64,000 nucleotides of DNA from Periplaneta americana (GCF_040183065.1 NC_091120.1:15697708-15761707), one strand, 5' to 3'; counted from the first letter of the stretch, positions 22,322-34,940 are shown. Notes: generated by a model not told the origin, from the sequence alone. Numbers and translations: made by a program.

Positions 22322-22429
22322 GATAATTTTTCTCCGTTCCATTACTCTTTCATCGTATGATGACGCAGAATATCTGCATGGAAATATCATATGTACTTCG
22401 GTACATTGAAATAATATAAAATAGTTAAA

Positions 22430-24886
22430 ATACAACTATTTAAAGATGAATCTGAGAGGTCACATGCGAATATTAAAAGAACCATATATTTTAGGGGATC
22501 CAGATAATTTTACTCGCCTTACAGTTGGAGAAAACCTCGAGGAGAAAACGCAACTAATCGATCCAGGAGAAATTCGAAAGCAGCCGCCGTTCAGTAGGCA
22601 AACACACCAACGTCTGAGCTACGCCGATGTGTCTGAAATTGTTCGATATGCGTCCTTTCTTTACATACAAATCTTTCATAACCTGGCACCAACATATGTG
22701 AAGTTCTTGAACTAAATTTCTGCTAGCAAACCTCACCTTTCTTAATATCTCGTGTAAAGGAAATCTTTTCGACTCATACTGAACTGGTTTCTCATATAAA
22801 CTAAGCTTCGAAAGTTTCTTTTACTTGAGGAAGGATGACGTTCATGTGACTTTATGAGTCTTACGCACAATTTTAGAGAGAAGAGAAGAAAAGCTGATAC
22901 AATATTGCCTTATAACAGCGTACGAAAATAAATTTTATGCGCCATAAAACCAGGAAGTAAAGAGACGATAGTAGACTAAAAATGGAGTTGAAGTTGGGAA
23001 CTGGAAAGAGATCTTACCAATGAACGCTGCCGCTGTTCTTGCTGGTGTTAACGATGATGGTGACAGCAATGACTAAGAGGTGATTTCTGGTATTTATTTT
23101 ACAGGATTGACGTGAAATAACCCTCCAGATTTTCAGAGAGAATAGCTCATGTTGAATGTAACAAAAACTGTAATATTATATATTGGTGGAAAGTTAATAC
23201 TTTAAAAAAAGTTTTATCCCAGATGTTTAACACCCTCTTATTCGGTAACTATTGCGAGTAGGATCGTGATTTTTGTCCATATCGATAGAAAATCTAATAA
23301 AGAATCATTTATCCCTCTGGCGTATTTCAATAGTGTGGACGGTTTTCGTGTTAATTAAAAAAAAACACTAATTTTAACCCACTGCACATGCCAGCAGATT
23401 GTGACGTTGTAGCCAGAGAGTAGCTCACCTATGTCGCGACGCTGTTATTCCCGGCGTGACTCCTCCTCTTTGCTTACGTCTTAGGAAGTGAAGGCTCTAT
23501 AAAGTCTAGGTAGGTAAAGTCTGTGTGATGTATCTTGTCTCACTGTGGAAAGAGAGAGAAAGGAGATATGTCTTACTTCGTCTGTATTGTTATGGCAATG
23601 GGGAAGTGGAGCTTTGCGCCGTCCATCCATCCAGTGGCGGAAGGGACTAGTTGATGCATTCTGTAGCGCAAATTAAAATTACAAAATATCTCTCTTCGTA
23701 CTGTGTAGTTCCGTCACTGAGCTTGTCTTTCAAGAAATTGAGTTCCGGTAGCCTGCACAATAACAAGGTTTTGAAAGGAATACTGAAAATTTACAACCCT
23801 CCTATAATCTCCACCCTCATTTGAAGGGACTTGGTTTCATTGCTACTGAGACAAGATAAACCTTACCAGGTATAGTATCGTTCGTCATTTTTGTTCTTTC
23901 GTTGCCAAGCTACCAGATGAGGAATCTATTTGCCACATAGTTAAATATTATTATGTCATAGCTCCTATGATAATAAATCAAACGCACTGTAATTGGGCTA
24001 ATAATTGAGCGGCAAATAACGTCCTCGTGTGCTTTCTGCGAACGCCAAAGAAAGAGCCAAAATGGCGGCGATTATATTAAGTATTTATCGAGCCTTAAGA
24101 CATGAATAACGTCTTCCTCTGCGAATCACAAGACGCACACGTTTAAATGTAGCCGACCTGAAACGCGATTGGCTGCCGGAAATTAGAGCGACGGGACTAT
24201 TGATATTTAATTATATTATTGAAATTTTTTATTAAATTATTATTTATTTGTAATTATGATGAAATTAGTAATTTTTTATTGACCCAGCAGGAGGGGGAGA
24301 TCCAATTTTGTATCAACACTTATTCTGATTCTTTGGTCATCCAGAAGTATATATTTTAATTCTACCAGGGTTTGGAATAATTTCACGACAGAGTTCATTG
24401 GCCTCTTACATCTGTGTTACGAGAAGAGAGTGTTAGCGGCGATGTTGCCAGACTGCTGAAACGTCCAACTTCATTTTCTTATTAACCGTGCATTTAATCA
24501 CAAAACGTAATATAATAGTAGGTTTTCTATTCATTTAAGTGTACCCTATCTTTCCTTTCAATCTGCAAGGCTATTTTAATCTAAATGAAATATAAGTGTC
24601 CCGAATGAACTTAATATTGGGAATATTTAGACCAAATTGACAATAACTGTTATGAAAGGAGATTTTTTATTCAATAAACTGCTTAACATTTTAAAGTCGA
24701 GAAAACAGCATTAAAAATTCTCTTAATTCACTCACGCACTGTATGTTTGGCCACATTTGATTATATGATTACAGTGTTTGTACTCACCCTGTTGTTAACA
24801 AGACGTTCTCTGTCTACCAATCATTGAGTTAATCGTTCGACATTGGTTACATCGTCTAGGTAGGGACTGGCACAGAAGACCAATAA
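22430..24886. other. no gene recognised (2.4 kb)
   Basis: Short frames at 22446-22715 and elsewhere lack domain support. No tRNA head, long TIR pair or RT block found. It is the longest stretch here without an assigned repeat. Confidence 0.4.
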
Positions 24887-24888
24887 TA

Positions 24889-26358
24889 CAGGATGTTTAA
24901 AAATACGGGGCATAATTTCAGGTATGTATTTCCCACATGTAGACAATCAAAATAGTTCATTACAACATGTGTCCGGAAATGCTTCATTTCCGAGTTATGG
25001 CTTTCACAACATTGAAATTCACCGGAACGTTTTTCTTTTCGCAGGCGTTGCCGTCAAAGGGGACATTAAGAGGGCACTCTGACAGTTCATTCCGAGGCGA
25101 AGGTTACATTCAGTGTTGTGTAGGCGTTAGACTGTGCGACATGTATTCAAATCAAGAGCTGGCAGAGATACACTTCGTGTACGGTAAGGCGGACGGCAAT
25201 GCTGCGCTGGCTCGTCGTTTGTACCAGGAGAGGTACCCACAGCGACAATGTCCAGATCGGAAGACATTTATACGTCTCCATTACCGTCTGTGAAAGTATG
25301 GAAAATTTAACTCTCCTGGTTTGGGAAGGGGACGACCAAGATCTACAACTCCATAATTACAGGAGGAGATTCTGGAGGCTGTGAACATGACTCCTATCAG
25401 CACACGAAGGGTAGCGTTGCAAATCAATGTTCCTCATACGACTGTCTGGAGACTGTTGAAAGAGTATCCTTATCATTTGCAACGTGTACAGGCCCTGTCA
25501 CCAGCAGATTACCCGTGCACGAGTTAGGTTCTGTCAGTGGTTCTTGCAGCAGTGTGGTGTAAATCCGAACTTAGTATTATTTACAGATGAAGCACAGTTC
25601 ACACAAGATGGCATAACAAATTTCCACAATCAGCATGTATGGGCGTATGAAAACCCACGTGCAACTGTTGCATCTCATCACCAGGTGCGGTTCTCCCTCA
25701 ACATGTGGGCCGGTATCATTGGTGATCGATTAGTTGGACCCCATGTAGTTGTAAACAGACTTACGGGGCAGGCGTACACAAACTTCCTGGAAAACACCAT
25801 ACCTCATGTTTTAGAAGACACTCCACTGATCAATCGTCAACACATTCACTTCTTGCATGATGGCGCTCCTGCACACTTCAGTCGTACGGCTCGCCGGTGC
25901 TTGGATCGAAGGTTTCCTGATCGATGGATAGGTAGAGGTGGCCCAATTGCTTGGCCTCCACGCTCTCCTGATCTGAACCCTCTCGATTTCTACTTGTGGG
26001 GCCATTTAAAATCATTGGTTTATTCGTCTCCGGTGCCTGATTTGGAATCCCTTCGGAATCGAATTGTGGCATGTTCCGAGGACATACGCAATACTCCTGG
26101 AGTTTGGGATTGTGTTCGCAGGTCAATGAGACATCGATGTGAGGTCTGTATTCAAGCAGGAGGTGGACATTTTGAACATCTTCTGTAATGACAACGGCCT
26201 GCGGAAAAAAAAAAAAACGTTCCGGTGAATTTCAATGTTGTAAAGGCCATAACTCGGAAATGAAGCATTTCCGGACACATGTTGTAATGAACTATTTTGA
26301 TTGTCTACATGTGGGAAATAGATACCTGAAATTATGCCCCGTATATTTGAAACACCCT
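24889..26358 (+). mobile_element. Tc1/mariner-superfamily element with long TIRs
   Basis: About 1.47 kb. Left TIR 24889-25050 and right TIR 26195-26358 match over about 160 bp with few differences (outer CAGGATGTTT versus AGGGTGTTTC; inner AACATGTGTCCGGAAATG shared). TA lies next to both ends. It carries a broken transposase between the TIRs. Confidence 0.85.
25141..26188 (+). pseudogene. mariner-type transposase (DUF4817 + DDE), broken
   Basis: The N-terminus starts MYSNQELAEIHFVYG, the helix-turn-helix type known as DUF4817 in insect transposons. A second DNA-binding block contains GRPRSTTP and PHTTVWRLLKEYP. The catalytic core from 25484 reads LFTDEAQF (first D), FLHDGAPAH (second D) and SPDLNPLDFYLWG (third D, about 36 residues on). 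Defects: in-frame TGA at about 25291, TAA at about 25352, and a one-base shift near 25510 before RVRFCQWFLQQ. The core alone is a 234-codon open frame ending FEHLL. Enzyme activity is not expected. Confidence 0.85.
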
Positions 26359-26565
26359 ATATAATAGACAGTACGTACAAACGTATAAAATTACCTTTGA
26401 TTGATTATTAGTTTTTACCTCCATCTATAAACAACGAAGAGACTCCACTGTATAGCAATTTAGCGGTTTCTGCACTGTTTCACAGCGGGTTTTTAAGAAT
26501 TGAGTTGGCAACACAGATTGCATTGTATTGTATTTGAAGACTGGTTAATTTATTAACACGCACAC

Positions 26566-26605
26566 TCAATTCTTACAAATTTCCGGACTCTAGACACCCA
26601 GGGAA
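26566..26605 (-). mobile_element. SINE family E fragment
   Basis: Matches the end of the 4.9-kb SINE (ACTCTAGACACCCAGGGAA), then stops abruptly at the jockey fragment. Confidence 0.5.
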
Positions 26606-26607
26606 CT

Positions 26608-27290
26608 TTTCTTTGTCTTGCTTCACATGAAGATTCGTCAACATCATCTGAAAACCTGCAGAATGAATTGAAAGAAACGGAAAACTGGCTAACTAAATGG
26701 AGGATACAAGCGAGTGAAAACAAACCAGTTCATGTTACTTTTGGAACCAGAACTGAAAACTATCCTCCTGTGACACTTTACAACAAAGAACTTCCTGAAG
26801 CAGACGATGTTAAATATTTAGGTATGCATTTAGATCGCCGATTAACATGACGTTAACATACTGAAACTAAACGTAAAGAATTAAATTTTAAAATATAAAA
26901 AATCTATTGGTTATTTGGACCTAAGTCAAAACTGTCATTAGAAAATGAACTTCTTGTTTATAAAGTCATACTAAAACCAATCTGGACATACGGCATCCAG
27001 CTGTGGGGAACTGCTAGCAACTCAAACATTGAAATACTGCAGAGTATCAGTCCAAAACTTTACGTTCCATTGTCACTGCACCATGGTATGTCATTCATCA
27101 TGACCTAAACATTTAAACTGTGAAAGAAGAAATCTCTAAGTTCAGCAAAAAATATCTGCACCGATTAAACCAACATCCGAATCATCATGCATTAAATTTG
27201 CTGGATAATAGCCTAACAATAAGAAGACTTAAAAGGACCAACGCTCTTGAACTTCTATTCATTTTTACTACAGCTATTTGAAACATTGTT
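26608..27290 (+). pseudogene. jockey-like LINE reverse transcriptase, C-terminal part
   Basis: Forward frames read ASHEDSSTSSENLQNELKET, WLTKWRIQASENK, VKYLGMHLDRRLT, then KPIWTYGIQLWGTASNSN and further jockey-type C-terminal sequence (KYLHRLNQHPNHHALNLLD). Both the YLG.HLDRRLTW block and the WTYGIQLWG block are typical of jockey. Several frameshifts and stops; YADD is not included. Confidence 0.8.
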
Positions 27291-27362
27291 ATTTTTCTTT
27301 TGGAGTGTTGTCATGGGATACCATCTCCACTCATGTCATATTCTTTTATAATATTTACTTAC

Positions 27363-28450
27363 GGGCTATTCCATATGAAATCGATCAGTAAAAAACCTCG
27401 CATTTTTTATATTCTAATTTTTTCCCTACTTATACAAGGTGCTGTGGGGAGTGCATTTTCAAAAATATACTATCGAAAGTCAAACGGTTTTCGTATTATT
27501 GAGCGGCAAATTTAGCGTATTTTATAAAAACAAGCCTCTTTCAGTGCTCAGAACTCTGGAACCATTTACTGCAGAACATTGAACGAGAGCTCATTTTGAA
27601 GCTGATATTTGGTAGGTTATGCTAAGAAGTAATCCTTATTTTTATAGTACTGTAATGTAAAAAATATTGAGAAAAAACTTTGCATTATTAAGAGGGATTC
27701 GGCATTGTTTGCTTAGTGGTTCGGCAATAAGTTTCGAGGGTATTAAATAGATTATTTTCACACGCCTAGACTTGAACGGTGCAGTACCGCACGCACTAGC
27801 CGAGAGCTGAAGATAAGCGAGCATTGGGCGTCATTTTACTCCTGTGTTTATGAAAACCTGTGATAAAGCTAGCACAGCCATGACTGCTAGACGACACGTC
27901 ACGTGTTTGTCTCCTGGCCTTGCTTGTCTCGGCTAAGCTCCCGTCTCACAGTCAGCTGGTTAGTTCACGCGCGTACTATTTATTTTCTTTATTTGATATT
28001 TTCAATACTTTCTTATGAACATATCATCAGTAAAAAATATGTGTTTATTTGTACTTTCAATGCTGAATCTAACTATATATTTTTAAAATATTTTTTTCGT
28101 GGGCAAAGGCGTCTTAATGAGGAAAAATCTAAATTTCTCCATTTCCGTAAAAAGTAAGAAAATCTGTTTATATGTCAATATAAACTTTAATTTCTCAGCA
28201 TCAAAATAAACCATGATTTTGATCATTGGGTGAAAGGGTTTCGGAGCTACAACAGTTTAAAGTTGCCAATTTTATGAAAATACGATAAATTTAAATATTT
28301 TTAATTTAAACACTATGAAGTTCTGATGCCTCGAACTTTGCACAAAGCATTGTATCACAGTTCTCTACGTACAAAAAAAGTTTCATTGTATTTAGAAATT
28401 GTAAGATCAATTTTCTCTATATTTCGGTCGATTTGAGATGGAATAGCTCT
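27363..28450. mobile_element. 1.09-kb TIR element (GGGCTATTCCAT ends)
   Basis: GGGCTATTCCATATGAAATC at the left is matched inversely by GATTTGAGATGGAATAGCTC at the right. No transposase. It lies directly after the jockey fragment. Target duplication not resolved (possibly TTA). Confidence 0.5.
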
Positions 28451-28489
28451 TATTGTCTACTGTAGACAGATTGTAAATGTGGCAGGTGT

Positions 28490-28580
28490 TAAAAAAAAAA
28501 GGAAAATTCCCAGAGAGCTGAGCGGAATCAAACCCGGGACCTTCAGATCTATAAGCCAGCATGCTGACGACCAACCACAA
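28490..28580 (-). mobile_element. tRNA-derived SINE fragment, family E-like
   Basis: The reverse strand has the B-box-like GGTTTGATTCCGCTCAG and GTCAGCATGCTGGCTTATAG, a tRNA-like head; the body is missing. Confidence 0.5.
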
Positions 28581-29376
28581 AAACAGTCAATTGCTTAATC
28601 TGTTGATATTTTTTTTTCATTAACGGTTTCCATTATATGTTATTGACTTAATATTTCAGGAATAGAAGCTTTCATTTGTTTGGAACGCGCGTCGCTTGGC
28701 AACTGTTGCCTTCGGCTGCAGGACTGGTTTTGTTTGTAATGAGCAATCAAGTAACAAATTCGTTCAGCGTCTAATGCTCTGGAGTGCAATCGGTTTTACG
28801 ATCCACCGTCAACAAGTGTAACGGCGCGAAATATCCAATACTGGAACGCAGCAAAAACGCGTCAGGTATAGCCTTCACAACTTCATAACTTGTCCACACG
28901 GTTTTTCCAATAAACCGCCGTTCCGGCAAGGACTGTGGAGTTCAGTTAATCAAGGGAAGCAGAATGCAGGCAATCTCGCAGAAAGCTGTCTAGAACAGGT
29001 TAACATTATGGGATGCCACGAGGTGCTGAGGGAATTATTCATGAGTGTCACGTTTATAAGTACTGAGCGAGGTGCAGGAGCGATACCAACGCAAATTATT
29101 ATCAGCAATGCAAACACGATTTGTACTGTTCACAGTTTCAATTCGTTCCGGATAGGGGTTGCGATATCTCTCCATCACTTTATTTGCTACAATTAACTAT
29201 GAATTTTACGACTTGCTACTTGTTCAAGAGTATACAACGCCACAGCTCATGGCTTCAATGTTACGTGGAAGTCAGGTCGTGAGTTGGAATTAATTTTAGG
29301 GCATGGGTATTTGTTTCCAATGTAATGTTTGTCCTCCTATTGCCCTCGTGTTATGGAGAGTCTTAATTGTGTATTC
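28581..29376. other. no gene recognised
   Basis: Unassigned sequence; moderately GC-rich at 28.7-28.9 kb but without a supported frame. Confidence 0.4.
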
Positions 29377-29384
29377 ATCTAGGG

Positions 29385-30557
29385 CAGGCACGTCAATTGA
29401 TGCTCACAGGCCAAGCGCGCGCTTTAGAGCCCAGGAGAGCCTGAGCGCTTTATAGCGGAAAGGAAAGAGACAGACGAAAGAGGTGGTATATGCCGCTTGG
29501 TCGAGCTATATTCAGGAATGACCAGCATTGATTCAATAGATAAAGGGAAGAGAACTTATTAAAACTGCATCCATGTTAATTTTTTAGATTTGTCTGAGAA
29601 GTATAAGTGCATTATAAGAATGTAAGTTTTAATTTTAATGCTCATTTTTCACAAGTTTGTTTTTTTTTTATGCAAAAGAAATATTTTCTCAACTTTTCGT
29701 ATAGAAAAGTGAAATTTTCAGATAGAGGCCTATTTATTTAGTAGCCTTACAGAATGTTTTCGTAAATCCAATATACCGTATATACGTATTACTGAAGATA
29801 GTGTATTGAAAATTTTGAAAATATTCGCATGGAAACTGTTTGTAAGGAAATGAATTAACAAAGCAATTACTGTTACATCATAAGCAAAAGATACGTGCCC
29901 ATGTGTTGTAAAAATGTCAGCTCTATAGCTTCAGCGCAGCAGATTTCGAGAAAATAATTTAATATTCTGATGATAGGAAGTTGCTCACAAATATCACCTT
30001 AAGAGCATAATGCGATAAGAGTTTTGTTATGTAATATTAGTTACACTTAAAACAGATACAGTACCTAGGTAACTTTGCTTTGTACTGTAATATTGTTTTG
30101 ATTAGTTTATTGATTACTTTTGTAAGGCTAAAGATACCATCAATATAAATTCCAACTTATGTCATACTCAATCTCTTTCTTTGGAATATCACTTTCTTTA
30201 TGAATGATGTGTTTCATCCACTTAATACAGTATAATGTTATACTACTGTAGAATTTAAGTGAATATTCCTTCCTAACTCTCTATTATGTTATTAAGATTT
30301 AAAACACAAGTGCAATATTAAGAAATCAGTGTTAGTACTTTTGTTTTACAGACAATATAGAAAATATCAAACAGAAAGAAGTGATATAAAAATAACGACA
30401 TAAAATGTCACGTTCCGTTTGAAGTTTGTGCACCACTGTTTTCTTAATCCAACAGGTTGCTTATTCATATGCACAACCCTTCCTCTTTCCATACTTAGCG
30501 CTTGCTGCCCGCACACGACGTCAAGGTCAGAAAAATGCGCTTGCTTTGACATCACTG
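29385..30557 (+). mobile_element. hAT-like element with 8-bp duplication
   Basis: ATCTAGGG flanks it at 29377-29384 and 30558-30565. Ends CAGGCACGTCAATTGATGC and (inverse) CAGTGATGTCAAAGCAAGC are imperfect TIRs with the hAT CAG start. The interior includes repeat R2 (29470-29890). No transposase recognised. Confidence 0.75.
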
Positions 30558-31479
30558 ATCTAGGGTGAGCGAGGGGGGGGGGAAAACGTGCTTAAGGGAA
30601 GCCAACAAAATGGCATGACATGTACGCATGCACGCATACATACATACATACATACATAGGCCTACATACATACATAGAGTGGAATGGGGGAAAGATGTCT
30701 GACTTTTTCTTTGATTGAAAATTTAAAATACTGTTCATTTAGTTTTGAATTTCATATTGAAATATCAAAGTCTGGAAGGTATTTTGAAACAAAATTTTAG
30801 TACAAAACAGAAGATATTAATTACCTTGTTTATAGATACAGGTTTTCTTCTTGCCTGCACTGTAGGCATCTTTCCCCGATAGTCGGGTAAGATGGCAAAT
30901 GCAATTAACACATTTACTGATATATGTATTTTACATGAACTTGGTTTGATACATGTATATAACAAAATTGACTTAATCTAAAGCTCATGGACACTTTCTC
31001 ACTCGTTTATCACTACTTAGCAACACAGTCATTGCACATATTTTATTGCGTGTGCAAGACTCGTGAAATCACTTCTTGAACACAATGAATTCAATCCAGT
31101 ACAATTTTTGTCATCATTATTTTTAGGCGGCGTTTAACGGTACGGTAAGAAATTCCGTATGCTTGCGATGTTCTAAAACAGTTCATACCCTCTGTTATAA
31201 CATGTTCATCGCAAGTTGAAGACTGTCCTCAATCTACTGACCTCTATCAGAGGATCTTACGTAATATTTACACATTCCCTGCAATAAAACAAAAAATAAA
31301 ACTCTTGCAACAAGTTGCCATCTTAACCCGAAAAAAGTGACCATCTTCCCCAAGTATCGGGGTAAGATGCCTAGTGTTGTGACGCAACCTAAGGTGGTGT
31401 AATAAGGTCGTTGAAGTTAGAAGTTCACGTTAATTTGCAATTTCCTGTTAGATTGTAGCCTATTTGTTTGTTTTCTTTT
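30558..31479. other. unassigned, with a CATA microsatellite
   Basis: CATACATA units at about 30625-30675; otherwise no supported feature. Confidence 0.5.
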
Positions 31480-31760
31480 GCGCTTTAAGACATTTTTAAA
31501 GTGTTTTGTATTCTGTATGCAATGTTATAATTTAATTTCCTGAATGAAGATAAGATCTTGTGTGTGTGTGTGTTCCTATTTTCTTACGTTAGTGTGATTT
31601 ATTTTTTGAGTTCTTGTGTTTGTGTTTTGTTTCTTTATTTATTGTGTTTATGTTTTTTTTTCTTTTTATGATAGTGTCTATTATGTTGGGGATTTATTCG
31701 TTCTCTTATGCTGTGTATTTGTTGGTGAGAATTTCTTCGTTTTAGTTTTGTTGGTTCTTT
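31480..31760 (-). pseudogene. Penelope-like element fragment
   Basis: The reverse strand resembles the linker between RT and endonuclease in the better-preserved copy at 58.6-58.9 kb, including PNIIDTIIKRK and EEILTNKY. It is decayed (stops) and dominated by T-rich sequence, so the call rests on similarity to that copy. Confidence 0.5.
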
Positions 31761-32089
31761 GGTATGTTCGTTAGTCTGTGTACCTTGGCTCGGAATGCGG
31801 CAAATTTGAGTTGTGTTTGGTAGGCCTAATTGAATGTGTTGTGTATGTGTGTGACTTGTAGTTTCTATAAATTTTCAATGCATGTTTGTTATATACGTCT
31901 GTTGTTGTAGTGTCAAAGAAATTTGTGGATTATAATACTTTAACTACTTCCCTGATTAATAACCCGAGTTAACTCGGGTTGCTAACTTGTGTCAAAATTT
32001 ATTAACCTGAGTTAACTTGTTTGAGTCCTATTTTCGCTGCTAAGGATTATATCCCGAATATATACGTTCCCATTCTTTCATTAACCTTT

Positions 32090-32877
32090 GTGCGAGATCG
32101 TGCGTATTTGCTTGTTTTCCGCACAAAACCAATCCGCGGAAAGTGTGAAATTCCACATTCAGTATTCCCAACGTAACACACATAACAATTTCCCTCTTCT
32201 TACATTCATTTCGCGACATTCATTTTACTGCTTTAGGCTTTTAACATATTATTTTTAGAGATGTTTAACATAGTAATAATTATAAATTGGAAACTTACCA
32301 CTGCAATTTCACCTAAATTGCACTCTTAATTATTGTTTTTAAATATTTGCAAAAATTAAGTAAATTCTACAACTCCACTAAAGTTACTGCATTCGATTAA
32401 GGAAGCCGTGAAAAAATCAACAAGATTCCAGATGCCGATGTTATTACTGCAATATGTTATATAAATAATATTGTTAAAATATTAAAATGAAAAATAAATC
32501 ATTACATAACCTTACCGTTTGTTTTAAGTTCGCATTTATAGACTGGGGGAAAAAAGACAGACGTATATCACGGCCTGCTGGAGTATAATAAACACAGAAA
32601 ACATTTTAAAGCAACAATGTTGAAGATAGATATTTTTGTTTTGCAAATTTGCCGTCATTGAACAGAAACCAAGATGGAGATTTCATTGCAACTAATTAGA
32701 AATTCGTCTTTCAGGTATGTAATAAAAGATCTTCGCACAAAATAATGTACGATACACGAGCGGTATGTTTTCCTTCAATTCTCGGAAATTAAAAAAGCTC
32801 AACTACGTTTCGCTTTTTCAAACTTTTCCTCGAACATGAAAACTTCAACATACCGCTCTGTAACGGATATTACTATT
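32090..32877 (+). repeat. dispersed repeat R1, copy 2
   Basis: Direct match of 15833-16627. The donor-like GTAAGT of copy 1 is GAAAGT here. It stands alone, without R2 beside it. Confidence 0.7.
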
Positions 32878-33058
32878 TCCTCACTAGATGGCTACAGAAG
32901 TTAGTGATATTGCTATATCTGGTGGTGTTTTTTGTACTTCTTCCTTGCGAGTGGAATTCTATGCTCATATAGCATTCACACACAGTAGTGAGTAGATGCT
33001 AGTTAGTTCTGGCGGTTTCTGTTTGTGTTTAGTGTTTTTTGTGCTGTTTTGTGTAAAG

Positions 33059-33630
33059 ATGGATCAAGTTAGTGATTCCGAAACTTTTGATCAGGAATAT
33101 ATTCCTGTAGAAGATTAGGAAATGAAACATCGGTATCAGAAGACGAAGTTGTAGACCAACAAACAAATTCAGATCAATTGATGTCGCGTCTTTTCGACAA
33201 TGGTTTTATTAGAAGACATCTGGCACCATTTCTTCTGCACCTCCGAGGTCCCCATTCCCTGAAATTTTAATATTGTTTCTGATAACGATAATTCTCAATT
33301 TTTAAAATTATTCTTTAATAATGACCTCATCAACATTATATTCGAGGATACGATTAGGTATGCTAATAAGTGCTCACAGAATGCTGAAAATAATTCGTGG
33401 CGGCTACTACAGACTCTGAAATACGTGTACTTTTGAGCATAGTGATACTGCAGAACATTATTCACAAACCTGAAGAACAGATGTACTGGTACAAATATTC
33501 AATGACTGCTACACCATTCTTCCCAAAACGCTCTCATATAGGAGAGCAGATACTACTGTCCGGAATGCAATGTGCCACTGTGCGTAATACCCTGCTTTCG
33601 AGTCTATCACACGACAAGCGACATTTAACG
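33059..33630 (+). pseudogene. piggyBac transposase remnant
   Basis: An N-terminal segment MDQVSDSETFDQEYIPVED ends in a stop. A middle segment reads HKPEEQMYWYKYSMTATPFF, the piggyBac block with K-P ... YW ... TP-F. The C-terminal Cys-rich segment YYCPECNVPLCVIPCFRVYH ends at a TAA near 33627. The catalytic centre between the last two is missing, so this is an internal-deletion derivative. Confidence 0.65.
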
Positions 33631-33766
33631 CCTTGATAACAGCACTGGTGTTGTACCTCATAAATTAATCCATAAAAAGAACATAAGTTGGTAAATAGTT
33701 CAGGAGAAAATCAAAGTGGGACAACTATCAGAGCTGCAATCAAGGTGCACGAGATAACTCGGGATA

Positions 33767-34364
33767 ATAATTCAGATATGAATGTATGTCGATTTCATAG
33801 TGATTTTTTAGGTATGTAAGAAAATTAGTGATGTACAGTGATTCTGTAATATTAAATGACCTCTTTACGAAAATAAAAAAAATATGACACTTTTTTTCAC
33901 AAAACTGGTAAAATATATAGTAAGGGAAGAGGTTAAGCGATAGAATTGTAGTGTGAACAATGCATTTCTTGGTTTTTATGGCATCGTTGATAGAAAGTGA
34001 TGTATGAACTTCCTGGCTTCACTTGTGATATTTCGCATGGCTCCACGTAACTGTTTGGTAATTTATTATCATACGTAATATCACGAGGGCTTTTGAGGTT
34101 ACCGATAAATTTATGCACAATACTAGTAGCGAGTAAATTTATGTAGGGAAACTCGAGAACTGAACCGTTAGCCCATTTATTAGAATTATTTGCGACTAAA
34201 ATGAAAAAGTATAACCATAAAATACACTAATAAAATATAAATACTAATTATTTAGCGAGGTGCAGTTGAGAGCTTGAGTACTGCATCTAGATACATTGTT
34301 GTGATACGTGACCTACCTTGTTAGTTTTATTTTCTGAAACAAAATATAAGTCTATAATAAACAG
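33767..34364. other. no gene recognised
   Basis: AT-rich, unassigned. Confidence 0.4.
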
Positions 34365-34532
34365 GCTACCATCTCTGTGGTGTAGGGGTCAGCATGCTGG
34401 TCTCTTACGCAGAGGACCTGGGTTCGATTCCTGGTTGGGTAGAATTTTCAGGGTTTTCCCTCAACTGGAAGACAAATCTCAGGAAATTCGGGCCACAACA
34501 TCCCTGAATATCACAGGCCTTATTCATCACCA
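34365..34532 (+). mobile_element. tRNA-derived SINE, family C
   Basis: Head CTCTGTGGTGTAGGGGTCAG (A box) and GGGTTCGATTCCTGG (B box), then CAGGGTTTTCCCTCAAC. It is directly followed by a family-A SINE in the same orientation, so the two may have moved as a dimer or been inserted in turn. Confidence 0.75.
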
Positions 34533-34533
34533 A

Positions 34534-34795
34534 GTCCACACATGAGGAGTAAAGGTTAGCGTGTCTGGCCGCGAAACCAGGTGGCCCGGGTTGGATTCCC
34601 GGTCGGGGCAAGTTACCTGGTTGAGGTTTTTTCCGGGGTTTTTCTTCAAACCAATATGAGCAAATGCTGGATAACTTTCGGTGCTGGACCCCAGACTCAT
34701 TTCACCGGCATTATCACCTTCATCTCATTCAGACGCTAAATAACCCAAGATGTTGATAAAGCGTCGTAAAATAACCTACTAAAATAAAATAAAAA
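34534..34795 (+). mobile_element. tRNA-derived SINE, family A copy 4
   Basis: Full-length family A, B box slightly changed (GGTTGGATTCCCGG), A-rich end. It adjoins the family C SINE within 2 bp. Confidence 0.85.
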
Positions 34796-34940
34796 AAAAT
34801 CACCAAAATCATATTCATAACAAATCAGTAAACATCTACAGACTCCATCTAGTTCACAACAATAGAACCAGTCTCAACAATAGTACACAGGCCTTCGGAT
34901 TTCAACCAAAGATTAACTCGCAATATGACCAGAGATGTTA

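Larger units (their letters stand above)
21824..22417. mobile_element. tRNA-bearing inverted composite, copy 1, 12-bp duplication
   Basis: Flanked by AAAATAGTTAAA at 21812-21823 and 22418-22429. It contains two tRNA cloverleafs in inverted orientation, each followed by a T5 terminator and the outer sequence CTCCGTTCCATTACTCTTTC. The centre holds ATCACGAAGTGAT, TCACTCATAACGAGTG-like inverted motifs and a GTACCGAAGTAC palindrome. Related units are at 45.07 kb and 55.5 kb. The 12-bp duplication is typical of retrotransposition, not of a standard TIR transposon. Confidence 0.75.
31960..33766 (+). mobile_element. piggyBac-like element, internally deleted, with R1 inserted
   Basis: Left end AACCCGAGTTAACTCGGG, preceded by TTAA-like sequence, is mirrored at the right by GAGATAACTCGGGATAATAA, consistent with piggyBac-type ends. 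R1 copy 2 (32090-32877) occupies the left part. Coding remnants of a piggyBac transposase follow at 33059-33630. Boundaries are good to within a few bases; the right TTAA is mutated. Confidence 0.6.
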
